Notes: generated from the letters alone by a model not told the origin. A DNA stretch of 64,000 bases from Pseudalgibacter ostreae (GCF_042427585.1 NZ_JBHMFC010000016.1:1-64000), one strand, 5' to 3'; shown: positions 31,057-41,366, counted from the first letter of the stretch. Numbers and translations are program-made.

Positions 31057-33819
31057 TTACAAGGCATAAGATCGACCACCTCTTGTTTCACCAGCTTTCC
31101 CCAGACTATTGAATTTCCAACTAAAACTAAGCATAAAATATTGCTGCAAAACAGTACTTTGTGAGTCTTGAATGTAGTTATCTGTAGCCACACGAATAGC
31201 ATTTGTACTCTGATTCAACAAATCATACGCTTTTAAACTGACCATCCCCTGCTCTTTAAGTACTGCATATGCCAAAGTAGCATTCCAAAACCAAGCACTT
31301 TTCTGAAAACCAGGAGCAATATTTGGATTATGGTTAAACTGGATATTATTTCGCCATTCAAATCCTTTTGGTAAAAAAGTAGCTGTATTTAAATTTAGCG
31401 AATGGTTGATGAATTTTTTATTCTCAAAACGTTCAATATCATAAGATGTTTTATTAAAGGCCAATCTGTATCTTGGATTAAATTCCATAACATCTTTCCA
31501 AATAAAGCGCATACTGGCCGAAGGGGTAATAGACACGTTTTTACTGGCATACTGAATCGTATTGCTAAAATTTACCGTGCGATTAAGCCCTGGTCCCATA
31601 CCAATATTAAACTGTATGGTTCTTAACGAATCTACCGCCACCTTTTTACTATACGCGATATAACCATTATAGCGGTAAGAACCATTCACGTTTGTATACG
31701 TTGTTTGTTTAACAAGAGCTTTATTAATTGTTGATTTTGAAACCACTTTATCCTCTTCAAAATAGGCATTTAAATACCCATAAAAACCAGATCCCTTTTG
31801 AAAATCATAGGCATTGTAGCGCATATATACCCGATGGTTCTTTTCTGGATTCAAATTAGGGTTTCCAACAACCGTATTTAAGGGGTTGGACACATTTTTA
31901 AAGGCCTGCAGTTGCGTTAGTCCTGGCGCATCGCTATTTAATGAATAACCAAGCCCAAAAGATTCTTTTGAACTAAACTTATATCGGAGCCTATACCGCA
32001 GCTCCATGGCATTAAAGTCACGGCTTAAGTTAAACATAGGTCTCAGGTTGTCTTTACTTTCTAAAGTTCTGGATACATATTTCGCTTCTACACTTGTTGA
32101 TAGTTTTTCATTTCTAAATTCTAGCTTCACCGAAGGTTTAGACGTTTCGTTTACATATTCAAAAGCCGTGCTTAAGTCTGTATTAAAAAGCGTGTAAGAA
32201 TGAGCAATACTGTCTTTATCAAAAGTACTTTTTATATCCTCCTGTTTATTTCGATTATAGTCGTATTTTAAATCCACAAAAAAAACATTACCTACCAATG
32301 GCAACCTGTAAACCAGGTTAGAATTGAAATTACTAACCTCTTTTTGCTCTTCCGTTTGTTGATTTCTAGAAATAGTCTCTGGATTATCTCCATAAACATG
32401 GGTTTCAGAGTTTAAAAAATCATGTCTTTCCCTAGTGTTAAAACTGTTTCTTATTCTAAACTTCAAGAAAGCACCTCTAGACCCAAAGCGTTTGGTCACA
32501 TTTATATCATTATCAATAGATTTGGCTATGGTTTCCACATTAGAATTTGATGTAGACTCATTAGTTACCACATCCATTTCATTTTTAGAGTTCTCATGTT
32601 GCGAAAAAACGGTCTGATTTTTAGAATATTTAGCTGAAGGCTTGATATGAATCAACAAGGTAGGATCTACTTTTATATCATATTCTAAATTCATACTATG
32701 ATTTTCGTTATCACTATATGAATTGGATTTTAAATCTGTAAAATAACGTGAGTCTGGTAAAATATTTTCCCTTTTTCTTGTGGATTGATTTTCAGAGTTA
32801 CTTCCAGAGTAAAAGTAATTTGCAGAAAACTCTTTTCCTTTTCCAAATTCATCGGCATAATTTGCTCCGATATTTTTAGATTCTGTAATGCCTTGTCCAC
32901 CCCCAAAGGACCTACTGTCTATACTGCCTCCAAACATTTTACGAATTTCCCCAAAACTAAAACCGGGGGAATTAACATTGTTGCCCCCTGCCAAAACACT
33001 TATACGCTGGTTATTGTTAAATTTATTGAACATGCCCGCAAACTCATATCGATTATCGGTACCTGCTCCAGCGGCCACACGTCCAAAAACACCTTTATTA
33101 TGTTCTTCTTTAATAACTAAATTCACGGTTTTACTCTCCCCATCCACAGTTTCGCCAGTAAATGCTTGATCTTTAGATTTAGTGTCCAAAATCTGTATTT
33201 TCTGTATAATGTCTTTGGTTAAATTTCGGGTAGTTATTGTAGGGTCATCGCCAAAAAAAGGTTTGCCGTTTACGAATATCTTATCTACATCCTTTCCATT
33301 TACTTTGATATTGCCTTCTTCATCAATTTCAACGCCAGGAAGTTCTTTTAACAAATCTTCCACATTAGCATCTTTTTTTGTTTTGAAAGAACTTACATTA
33401 AACTCTAAAGTATCTTTTTTAATGGTAATTGGAGCTGTAGACCGTATGACCACTTCATTTAAAGCATGACCATCAACCTGCATGTTAATGGTATTTAAAT
33501 TAATTTTAGATTTATCGAGGGCTATAATTTTAGAATACGTTTGATACCCTACATAAGAAATAGAAAGTTTTAACTGTTTATCGTGTGACTTGTTTTCTAA
33601 TAAAAAAAAGCCATTTTTATCTGCAATCGTATAGGTTACGAGAGTACTATCTTTAATACGCTCTAAATAGACCGTTGCAGCTTCTAAAGGTATGCTATCT
33701 TCTTCAGAAATCAATGTTCCTGAAATTTCAAAAGCTTTAGATTGCCCATAACCCCATGTGATGAAAAATAACATTGTACAAAACAAAAAAAACCTCATTA
33801 CTAAACTGATTTTCAACAT
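31057..33819 (-). CDS. Outer-membrane beta-barrel protein, TonB-receptor-like (OMP_b-brl_3)
   Basis: 920 residues (913 from the ATG at 33798). Signal peptide, then a CarboxypepD_reg-like domain (about residues 30-115), a plug-like domain with DTLEFNVSSFKTKKDANVEDLLKELPGVEI (shown partly; about residues 137-165) and VNGKDVDKIFVNGKPFFGDD, and a large barrel of the OMP_b-brl_3 type. This family has a reduced plug and unknown cargo. The barrel loops are Asn/Ser-rich. It is a single gene, so no substrate can be inferred from context. Confidence 0.88.
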   Translation of the reverse strand: MLKISLVMRFFLFCTMLFFITWGYGQSKAFEISGTLISEEDSIPLEAATVYLERIKDSTLVTYTIADKNGFFLLENKSHDKQLKLSISYVGYQTYSKIIALDKSKINLNTINMQVDGHALNEVVIRSTAPITIKKDTLEFNVSSFKTKKDANVEDLLKELPGVEIDEEGNIKVNGKDVDKIFVNGKPFFGDDPTITTRNLTKDIIQKIQILDTKSKDQAFTGETVDGESKTVNLVIKEEHNKGVFGRVAAGAGTDNRYEFAGMFNKFNNNQRISVLAGGNNVNSPGFSFGEIRKMFGGSIDSRSFGGGQGITESKNIGANYADEFGKGKEFSANYFYSGSNSENQSTRKRENILPDSRYFTDLKSNSYSDNENHSMNLEYDIKVDPTLLIHIKPSAKYSKNQTVFSQHENSKNEMDVVTNESTSNSNVETIAKSIDNDINVTKRFGSRGAFLKFRIRNSFNTRERHDFLNSETHVYGDNPETISRNQQTEEQKEVSNFNSNLVYRLPLVGNVFFVDLKYDYNRNKQEDIKSTFDKDSIAHSYTLFNTDLSTAFEYVNETSKPSVKLEFRNEKLSTSVEAKYVSRTLESKDNLRPMFNLSRDFNAMELRYRLRYKFSSKESFGLGYSLNSDAPGLTQLQAFKNVSNPLNTVVGNPNLNPEKNHRVYMRYNAYDFQKGSGFYGYLNAYFEEDKVVSKSTINKALVKQTTYTNVNGSYRYNGYIAYSKKVAVDSLRTIQFNIGMGPGLNRTVNFSNTIQYASKNVSITPSASMRFIWKDVMEFNPRYRLAFNKTSYDIERFENKKFINHSLNLNTATFLPKGFEWRNNIQFNHNPNIAPGFQKSAWFWNATLAYAVLKEQGMVSLKAYDLLNQSTNAIRVATDNYIQDSQSTVLQQYFMLSFSWKFNSLGKAGETRGGRSYAL

Positions 33820-33953
33820 TAAAACAAAAATACCCCGCTAAAATCGAGTTGTTGTTAAAATAATTTTAAAATAAAAACCGCTTGTTGCCTATCTGGCAAT
33901 AAAAAGCAATCCCTTATCGATTTTTAAAATCTATTTATGACTTATAATGCGTT

Positions 33954-34820
33954 TTAATCTACTGGGGTTTCTATAATTTTTCTAGCATCTTCTGGACTTG
34001 TTTTTTGTTTCCCTGTAAGAAGATATATGATCATACCAGCATCTGAGGGGTCGAAATCCCCCTTTTTCACACAGGTCAGCTGTCTTTTATACAACCAATC
34101 TAATTGGTTTGCGACTGTTTCTGAAGCAAGGCGAATGGGCGATGTTTTAATCCAATCGAACATCGCCATTGGTGCTTTCATGCCTTCATAATCTTTCCCT
34201 CCATTTTGATCCACTATTCTATCAAGAATAAGTCCTGCTTCTTCAAATTCTTCTTTAATATCATTCCAAGTCCAACCTGAGTGTTGCTCCCATTCGTATG
34301 GTTTGTCGGCATGCCTATCGTTCCAATTGGAATGCGAAATTAACCTAACATATTTTAATTTCGTTTTTTTAGCGTTTGCAATGGCACTACCTACAACATG
34401 CATAGGCCCTGCAGCCACAATCGTTAATGGATTACTAGCTTTAGATTTATTAATTTCTTTAACAATAGCTGTTATGGCTTTGGTAGAATCTGCTACAGCT
34501 TCTATAAAATTACTATTCTTAAAATTAAAAATCTTCTGTCCTTCCAATGCACTGATCTGCATTTCTTTTAATGCATTTTTCTTAGCATAATTGCTCCCCC
34601 AAATATGATCACTAAACGTGTAAACAGTCAGTTTGTCTTGAAGTCCTCTGGCTGCTAACAATGCTAAGGTAAATGGTGTTGCTGCCCAATCATCATGATC
34701 GTGTTCGTTTCCATCTGAACTCACTACAATGCGACCTATTGAATAAGGGATGGTCTGTGAAAAAACATTCGAACTTAAAATCGAAAAAACACTAATAATC
34801 AACATCCTAAGCTTTATCAT
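33954..34820 (-). CDS. Secreted nucleoside-hydrolase-like protein
   Basis: 288 residues with a signal peptide (cut near VFSQ, residue 22). The mature N-terminus reads GRIVVSSDGNEHDHDDWAAT, with an Asp/His cluster (D36, H40, D41, H42, D43, D44) in the position of the calcium-binding DxDxxxDD motif of inosine-uridine nucleoside hydrolases and DUF1593 proteins. Then come NPLTIVAAGPMHVVGSAIAN and a SHSNWNDRHADKPYEW stretch. The fold assignment is likely. The exact substrate is unknown and glycosidase activity on a sugar-N or sugar-O bond is only a guess. It follows GH88, across a strong terminator, so it is a separate or attenuated transcript. Confidence 0.68.
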   Translation of the reverse strand: MIKLRMLIISVFSILSSNVFSQTIPYSIGRIVVSSDGNEHDHDDWAATPFTLALLAARGLQDKLTVYTFSDHIWGSNYAKKNALKEMQISALEGQKIFNFKNSNFIEAVADSTKAITAIVKEINKSKASNPLTIVAAGPMHVVGSAIANAKKTKLKYVRLISHSNWNDRHADKPYEWEQHSGWTWNDIKEEFEEAGLILDRIVDQNGGKDYEGMKAPMAMFDWIKTSPIRLASETVANQLDWLYKRQLTCVKKGDFDPSDAGMIIYLLTGKQKTSPEDARKIIETPVD

Positions 34821-34864
34821 ATTTAAAATTTTATAGATTATACAATTCCTTGTTTTTTGATTTC

Positions 34865-34906
34865 AAAAAAAAATACCGATTACAGAACGAATCTATAATC
34901 GGTATT
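34865..34906 (-). terminator. Terminator after the GH88 gene
   Basis: An 11-bp perfect stem (34896-34906 with 34872-34882), 13-nt loop and a run of nine Ts on the minus strand. It divides GH88 from the nucleoside-hydrolase-like gene. Confidence 0.85.
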
Positions 34907-34937
34907 AAATAAAAAAACAATATCGGCACACCAATAA

Positions 34938-36179
34938 TTAGTTTTTATTTACTGCAACAGCATCCTTTTGTTTAGAGTTATTCAACTTTTTTAAACGTAG
35001 TAATGCTTCCATATAATAATAATCTGCATAAATTATAGGAACATCGATTTCTGAGTTTTTAGGATAATGTCCTGTAGAATGCAATAGCAAAGCTTGATTT
35101 ACATCGCCACTTAAATAATTATTGGTAGACAACTCTTCTAAATAGCTTTCAGCAGCATTAAAATACTTTTGCTGTAAAGCTTCATCTTTCACCAATTCTG
35201 AAAGCTCTAACAAACCGCATGCCGCAACTGCTGCTGCAGACGCATCTCTAGGTGCGTTTGGTATTTTAGGATCATCAAAATCCCAGTATGGAATACCATC
35301 TTCTGGCAAGCGATCCATATAGTGGTCTGAAACCCTAATGGCCGTATCTAAAAAGGCTTGCTCTCCAGTTTCTCTGTACGCCATAGCAAAGCCATAAATG
35401 CCCCATCCTTGGCCTCTAGCCCACATAGATTCGTCTGCATAGCCTTGATGCGTATAACCTCTTAAAAACTCACCTGTACCCTCATCAAAAGACCCTACAT
35501 GATATATAGAATTATCCTCACGTACAATATGTTCCATCGTTTTCTCTGCGTGGCTTTTTGCTATATCATACAAGCTCTTATCTCCTCCATTTTTAGCTGC
35601 CCAAAACAACAACTCTAAATTCATCATGTTGTCGATAATAGTATTGTATTTATAATTATGCATTTGGCTGGGCCAAGACAAAATCGTTCCTACTTTAGGA
35701 TTATATAACGTCGCTAAAGTATCGGCTGCAGAAAGCAAGATATCTTTATACGCTTCGTTTCCAGTTAATCTATAACCATTACCATAGCTGCAATACACCA
35801 TAAACCCAATATCATGATTATCAGCAGGAGCATATGCTATTTTTTTAAGCGGATTGGTAAAACTTTCAGCTTGTTCTTTTAAGTATTCATCGCCAGAAGC
35901 CTCGTAAGCATACCACAGCACACCTGGCCAAAAACCACTACACCAATCTTCTACATCAACAAAATTCCAATTGGTTTTATCGTTATCAATATTTCTCGGA
36001 AAACTATCTACACTAGACAGTGTTTTGACGGTTTCTTTAGTTTTTGAAACATTTAAGTCTAAAACTGTTTGAGGATTAAATCCTGAAACCTCCTTCTCTG
36101 AGGATGTTTCTTTTTTTGTCGAGTTACAAGCCAACACTAAAAATGCAGCTAAAACTAAAAAGGGCTTTATTCTATTCAT
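34938..36179 (-). CDS. GH88 unsaturated glucuronyl hydrolase lipoprotein
   Basis: 413 residues from the ATG at 36179 (an upstream in-frame start at 36203 would precede the signal peptide by 8 residues). Lipobox LVLAC with Cys18, then an alpha/alpha barrel. The two catalytic aspartates of GH88 are found in HDIGF (D123) and IIDNMMN (D183), 60 residues apart as in the Bacillus enzyme. GH88 removes the 4,5-unsaturated uronic acid that polysaccharide lyases leave at the non-reducing end. No lyase is in the window. The residues after Cys18 (NSTKKETSS) lack an acidic export signal, so it is probably periplasmic. Confidence 0.93.
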   Translation of the reverse strand: MNRIKPFLVLAAFLVLACNSTKKETSSEKEVSGFNPQTVLDLNVSKTKETVKTLSSVDSFPRNIDNDKTNWNFVDVEDWCSGFWPGVLWYAYEASGDEYLKEQAESFTNPLKKIAYAPADNHDIGFMVYCSYGNGYRLTGNEAYKDILLSAADTLATLYNPKVGTILSWPSQMHNYKYNTIIDNMMNLELLFWAAKNGGDKSLYDIAKSHAEKTMEHIVREDNSIYHVGSFDEGTGEFLRGYTHQGYADESMWARGQGWGIYGFAMAYRETGEQAFLDTAIRVSDHYMDRLPEDGIPYWDFDDPKIPNAPRDASAAAVAACGLLELSELVKDEALQQKYFNAAESYLEELSTNNYLSGDVNQALLLHSTGHYPKNSEIDVPIIYADYYYMEALLRLKKLNNSKQKDAVAVNKN

Positions 36180-36514
36180 ATCATTAGGTTTAAAAAAAAT
36201 CATGTTTTAATAATCTACAGAAACATATTTAATGCGTTTTCTACTTTTTAGGGCCTAAAAAAACCTATAAATTAAAACATTCAAAAAACGTATATTTCTG
36301 AAAGGCAATTTTAATTAGAATGCCCTATATCAATAATAAATTATCATCCAAAGACTATAAAACATCACTCTTTTCGGTGTATTTAGCAGTGTACTCCTTT
36401 GTTTTCTATGGTTTCCAAAAAAACACTGCTAATTCGAGCACATATTACCCCCTTATATAAATATTTAGAATTGACTAATTCCTGTCTGCTGTAAAAACAA
36501 AATTCTTGTATTAA
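36180..36514. other. 335-bp gap between SusD and GH88 with inverted repeats
   Basis: No gene is seen. It contains a perfect 17-bp palindrome, TTTTTAGG-G-CCTAAAAA (36245-36261), 66-82 bp before the GH88 start, and a longer repeat pair TTAGCAGTGT (36383-36392) with ACACTGCTAA (36423-36432), separated by 30 nt. The first could be an operator or a transcript hairpin; the second may be a weak attenuator of the SusCD transcript. Neither has a T tract in the right place for a clean terminator. Confidence 0.5.
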
Positions 36515-38176
36515 TTAATTGTTTTTTGGAACAAAATTCTCAGGAATGGTTAATGGCAAAAACCAATTATCTGGATTCATTAATTTTTGTTGCACTTGAT
36601 TTGCTGTAGCCACATCGCCAACCGTTCCAAATTTACTAGCCACAGCGTCTGCTAATATGCTTGGGTTATTATTACGCATTGAAAAACGAAGTAAATCTTC
36701 CCATCGCGTACCTTCAAAGGCTAATTCTAAAGCAGCTTCATTAAGAATAAGTTGTCCAACGGCTTCAATGGCATCCATTTCACTTAAATTAGGATCCACG
36801 CTTACAGCTGCCATATCCACTCGCCCTCTAATGCCTTGGTTTCCAGCGGTAGGTACCCCACTAGAATTAGCGGTATAATACTCCCCTATTGGAAAGTTTA
36901 AATAAGGTTCAACATTAGTAAATAAGGGCGCAGCGTTTGCTGGCTCTGTAGTATTAAAAATTCCATTTACAATTGCTAAAGCTTGCTGTGGGTAGCCCGC
37001 GAAATTAATAGCCTCTGCAAAACGAAGATAAATTCTTGCTGCTCTGTTCCAGGTAAAATACTCATAATTATACTTGTAAATTCTAGCTGTTTCCTCTGTC
37101 CAAGAAAAATTTATGACGCCTACAGTGCCCGTAACAGAGCCTAAAAGCCTATTATCTCCTGGGAATTGAGGTAATTCTGAATCATAAGGCACCCCTTCAA
37201 AACTTTTCTTCTGAGAAAGCCAATTTTGTAATATTAATGCAGAAGGTTTCATTTGTTTTGTAATGATGTCAAAACCACCATTTGGTTGTCTATACTGATC
37301 GCTAAAAGCGACGTAATTGATGATTTCTTGTGAAGCGGGAAGCTCCAAACTAAAAATAGAAGGCCAACTAGTTGTAGTACTGTACTTTCCACCACTAAGC
37401 GTTGTATTTACTGTGTAAGCTGCTAAATTATAAAGAGAAGCACCACCGTCTACATTTTTATCTAAAAAGGCTTTATAATGTATAGCTGCTGATACATAAT
37501 TTTTTTTCCATAAATATAAATCGCCTAAAAGCACATCGTTATCGGGTATCATATTAAATATATTATAGCCCAATGAACTTTCATATTTTGTAACATTTTC
37601 AATACCTGTAACAGATTCTAAATTTAGGATCAATTGATCGATTCCCTCACTAAATGTAAGCAAGGGATATTCTTCTTTTAAATGATCTGTAGTTGCAATA
37701 GGTTTTGTAATATAGGGCAGCTTACCGTAATGAATTAGAATTTGCATTTGTGCCCAGGTTCTAATACGCATAATAGAAGCATAATCGTCTTCTAAAACCC
37801 CATCATAAGCTTCTATATCCATCCCCTTTAAAGCAAAATTGCAATTGTTAATGATAGAAAACAATATGGATGGATCTACATAACTATTGTCTGCGGTTAT
37901 ATTATGGGCATTGATTTGCCTAAGATCATCTTCCGTATCGGGAGTAACATCTACTAAATCGGCCCTCATTTCGCCAAGCGCTACATATTGCCCAACGATA
38001 TCTTGCATTTGTGATAGCACTCCAAATAGTGCGGATCTCGCATCTAACTTATCATCGCCTAAATAATCTTCTTCTAACAATACTTCTTCGGGTTCAACGT
38101 CTAACAGACTTTCACAAGACGTAAATAAAGCTAAAGTAACCAGTAGGCTTAAAAAAATATTTGTATACTGTTTCAT
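36515..38176 (-). CDS. SusD/RagB family surface glycan-binding lipoprotein
   Basis: 553 residues. Lipobox LFTSC with an acidic region after the Cys (ESLLDVEPEEVLLEEDY), the surface-export pattern, then the N-terminal SusD helices (RTWAQMQILIHYGKLPYITK) and the C-terminal SusD domain with NEAALELAFEGTRWEDLLRF (about residues 485-505). It forms the lid on the SusC channel encoded just upstream (41 bp). It is the last gene of the seven-gene FAS1/SusCD run. The glycan is not identified by sequence. Confidence 0.94.
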   Translation of the reverse strand: MKQYTNIFLSLLVTLALFTSCESLLDVEPEEVLLEEDYLGDDKLDARSALFGVLSQMQDIVGQYVALGEMRADLVDVTPDTEDDLRQINAHNITADNSYVDPSILFSIINNCNFALKGMDIEAYDGVLEDDYASIMRIRTWAQMQILIHYGKLPYITKPIATTDHLKEEYPLLTFSEGIDQLILNLESVTGIENVTKYESSLGYNIFNMIPDNDVLLGDLYLWKKNYVSAAIHYKAFLDKNVDGGASLYNLAAYTVNTTLSGGKYSTTTSWPSIFSLELPASQEIINYVAFSDQYRQPNGGFDIITKQMKPSALILQNWLSQKKSFEGVPYDSELPQFPGDNRLLGSVTGTVGVINFSWTEETARIYKYNYEYFTWNRAARIYLRFAEAINFAGYPQQALAIVNGIFNTTEPANAAPLFTNVEPYLNFPIGEYYTANSSGVPTAGNQGIRGRVDMAAVSVDPNLSEMDAIEAVGQLILNEAALELAFEGTRWEDLLRFSMRNNNPSILADAVASKFGTVGDVATANQVQQKLMNPDNWFLPLTIPENFVPKNN

Positions 38177-38217
38177 GTGTTTTTTTTTAATGATTTCAAT
38201 CTTCGTATTCCATAAAA

Positions 38218-41200
38218 TTACAGTCCTAACCTAACCCCTACTAATACAGAGCTGTATTGAGGCGTAAACCCAGCATCTATGCCCTGTAAATAACTTGTTT
38301 GAGAGGCACTTACTTCTGGATCGTAACCTAAATAGTCTGTTATTGTAAATATGTTATTTGCTGTAACATAAAACGTTGCGTTAAAAGCATCTGGACTATA
38401 TGATAGCGATAATGTTTTAAGACGAATATAAGAACCGTCCTCTATCCATCTATCTGAAAATCTTGAGTTGCCAACAGCGTCTCCATATACCGCACGTGGT
38501 ATACTTGTATTTTGGTTATCTACCGTCCAGCGGTTTACAGTGGCTAAACTTTGGTTAGAAAACCCATCCATAGATTCTGTTTTCCATCTTAAAGCATTGT
38601 AAATGTCGTTCCCTTGACTAAATGAAAACACTGCCGATAAGGTGATTTTCTTATAAGTAAATGTATTATAGACCATTCCCGTAAAATCTGGGTTAGGATC
38701 ACCAATTACCACTCTATCATCTTCGTTGATGACATTATCAGAGCCATTCGTGTTTACGAATCGAACATCACCAGCAACAAAAGGCTGTTCAAAACCTTTA
38801 AGATCTCTCCATACCAAACCATCAGTAGATGCCTCGGTTGCATTGTTATAAATACCATCTGTTTGGTAACCATAAAACAAGCCTAATGCGCTTCCTTCTT
38901 CATTTAAAATAGTTGCATTTATGCCTGCAACATCAATAATCTGTCTCGCCCCAGGAAGGGATGTGATTTCATTTTTATACTTAGATATATTACCACCAAT
39001 ATCCCAACTAAAGCTAGGCGTATTAAATACACGGGCATTCATGCTAAATTCTAGCCCAGTATTTTTTAGTTTTCCATCATTTGACATATAGTTCCCTTTA
39101 CCATAAACGGGATCTAATTGCGTAGTATTAAGCAATCCATCTGTTACGTTATTAAAGTAATCGAAATTAAACGATAAGCGCTCATTAAACAAACCTAGAT
39201 CCAAACCTAAGTTAGCCTTAGTGGTTTCTTCCCATCTAATAGAACTGTTAGCAATATTGCCGTTTACAAGACCCGCACCCTCTAAAAATCTTCTAGAAAC
39301 AAAGTAAGATTCCGCATTATAATTGCCAATACCATCATTACCCGTTAAGCCATAACTGGCGCGCAATTTAAGTTTATCTATAGCAGCATAATCGTTCATA
39401 AAGGTTTCTGAAGAAATTAGCCAACCTGCACTAACAGCAGGAAAGATGCCAATAGGCTTATCATCTCCAAAACGAGATGAAGCATCGGCAGAAATATTAT
39501 AACTTACAAAGTATTTATTTAAGAACGCATAGTTTGCATTACCGTAAATAGAACCATACTTCCAATTCCCTATACTACCTGATGTTACATTCGTTAATTT
39601 ATCGCCACCATCCAAGGATGTAAACTGGTCATCTCCAGAGTTACCGCTTATAGAGTATGAGTTTTCGTATTGATTTGTATTAAACCGAAATCCTAAGTTT
39701 ACCGAAAAATCATGAATATCATTTACATTGTGTTTATAGTTAAGTCTCGTATCATTATAAAATGCAAACAAACTTTCGGCATTTACTTTTGATGTTCTAT
39801 ACAGTGCATCACCAAAATCATTATATTCTGTAGAAAGTCCTAAATCTGGTAAAAACACATTTTGTCTGTTTTTTATGTAATTAACCCCTACTAAGGAATG
39901 AACATTTACTTTTTCTGATATTTTGTATCCAAAATCTAAATGGCCATATAAGTTATAATCCTTCGCTTGAAAGGTTGCATTATCTATAATAGCTCTAGGG
40001 TTACTAAACCCACCTATATTGTCTATATCCTCATAAGATTCTGTTACAACCCCATCTGCGTTTGGTATAAACGGCGATAAAAAAGGCGCCTTATTAAGTG
40101 CTGAAAAAATAGGCGACGTACTTAATAAACCATCATCAAATAAGTTACGCGTTGTATAACTTACACTTAGATTTGTTTTTAAAGACAACCTTTCTGTAAT
40201 GCTCGTTTCTGCATTAAAACGTGTTGTAAACCTATTAAAATCGGCATTAGACAACACACCTTGATTGGATGAGTAACCAATAGATAAGCCATATTTTGCC
40301 ACCTCATCTCCTCCAGTAACCCGTAAGTAATATTCGTTTACAAAGTCGTTACTAAAAACTTCTTTTTGCCAATCTGTAGCGTTATGATACTTTTGATAAT
40401 CTTGAAAAGCAGTATTTTCATTAAAGAAAGGCAAGTTACTTATCTGGTTACTTGTATAAAGGCCCGAGTTATTCAATTGATTGGATAAATAAGAACGATA
40501 TTGATTATTGTTCATCATAGGCAGGTTTTTTGGTGCAAAATTTAAACCACCTTGAACATAAAAATCTATTTTAGTTGATACATCGCTAGTTTTATTCGTT
40601 TCAATAAGTATAACGCCGTTAGCCCCTCTTGAACCATATATAGATGCCGCATCTTTTATTACGGTTATATTAGCAATATCCTTTGGATTCATATCCGATA
40701 GCGGATCGTAACTATAGCCGTTTATTAATGTATTATTAGTAAATGTATTGGTTTCAAGCATCATTCCATCCACAATAATTAAGGGCTGGGTCGATCCGTT
40801 TAAGGTATTATACCCTCTAATAAAAATATTGGCACCAATTCCAGGAACACCTGAGCGCATTATGGCTCTAGTACCACTTATTTCGCCATTTAATATATTG
40901 GCAACAGACTCTTTTGGTGTAGATATATCTACTTTTTTAGTATCTATGGCACCCACAACCGATGTGTTTGATTCTTGTCCTAAAGGCATATGAACTGTTT
41001 TATAATAAGAATTGAAGTCGTTATTATAAATAGCTATTTCCACATTCTTGCGTCCTTTTAACGCTACCTCTTTTGTTCGGTAATTAGGACTGCTAATTGT
41101 AAGGGTTGCTCTTCCATCTGGAATTTCTATAGAAAACTTACCGTTTTCATCTGTTAGTACAGATGAAAAAGAACCTATCCTAACATTTATTCCCGCCAAT

Positions 41201-41328
41201 TCTTTCTTATTGGCCGCATCTATCACCGATCCTGTTACAGTATTCTTAGATTTAACCTGTGCTTGTAGTGCAAAAGTAATCCCCAAAAATAAAATACAAA
41301 AAAGGATATACGTGTTTTTTAATTTCAT
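38218..41328 (-). CDS. SusC/RagA family TonB-dependent transporter
   Basis: 1036 residues from the ATG at 41328 (1043 from 41349). Signal peptide, carboxypeptidase-like domain (about residues 30-105, TVTGSVIDAANKKELAGINV), plug with IIVDGMMLETN and VIKDAASIYGSRGANGVILIE (about residues 190-245), then a 22-strand barrel ending SVLVGVRLGL. The stretch between the two domains lacks the usual LDEVVVVGYG signature, replaced by MPLGQESNTSVVGAIDTKKV, so the start of the plug is divergent. It pairs with the SusD downstream and imports oligosaccharides across the outer membrane using TonB. Confidence 0.94.
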   Translation of the reverse strand: MKLKNTYILFCILFLGITFALQAQVKSKNTVTGSVIDAANKKELAGINVRIGSFSSVLTDENGKFSIEIPDGRATLTISSPNYRTKEVALKGRKNVEIAIYNNDFNSYYKTVHMPLGQESNTSVVGAIDTKKVDISTPKESVANILNGEISGTRAIMRSGVPGIGANIFIRGYNTLNGSTQPLIIVDGMMLETNTFTNNTLINGYSYDPLSDMNPKDIANITVIKDAASIYGSRGANGVILIETNKTSDVSTKIDFYVQGGLNFAPKNLPMMNNNQYRSYLSNQLNNSGLYTSNQISNLPFFNENTAFQDYQKYHNATDWQKEVFSNDFVNEYYLRVTGGDEVAKYGLSIGYSSNQGVLSNADFNRFTTRFNAETSITERLSLKTNLSVSYTTRNLFDDGLLSTSPIFSALNKAPFLSPFIPNADGVVTESYEDIDNIGGFSNPRAIIDNATFQAKDYNLYGHLDFGYKISEKVNVHSLVGVNYIKNRQNVFLPDLGLSTEYNDFGDALYRTSKVNAESLFAFYNDTRLNYKHNVNDIHDFSVNLGFRFNTNQYENSYSISGNSGDDQFTSLDGGDKLTNVTSGSIGNWKYGSIYGNANYAFLNKYFVSYNISADASSRFGDDKPIGIFPAVSAGWLISSETFMNDYAAIDKLKLRASYGLTGNDGIGNYNAESYFVSRRFLEGAGLVNGNIANSSIRWEETTKANLGLDLGLFNERLSFNFDYFNNVTDGLLNTTQLDPVYGKGNYMSNDGKLKNTGLEFSMNARVFNTPSFSWDIGGNISKYKNEITSLPGARQIIDVAGINATILNEEGSALGLFYGYQTDGIYNNATEASTDGLVWRDLKGFEQPFVAGDVRFVNTNGSDNVINEDDRVVIGDPNPDFTGMVYNTFTYKKITLSAVFSFSQGNDIYNALRWKTESMDGFSNQSLATVNRWTVDNQNTSIPRAVYGDAVGNSRFSDRWIEDGSYIRLKTLSLSYSPDAFNATFYVTANNIFTITDYLGYDPEVSASQTSYLQGIDAGFTPQYSSVLVGVRLGL

Positions 41329-41366
41329 CATAGTCAGATAATAATTCATGTTAATATTTAGTTGGT

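Noticed and set aside
33885..33899. TTGCC/GGCAA hairpin as a terminator of the nucleoside-hydrolase-like gene
   Set aside because: The stem is only 5 bp and the T run does not follow it directly.
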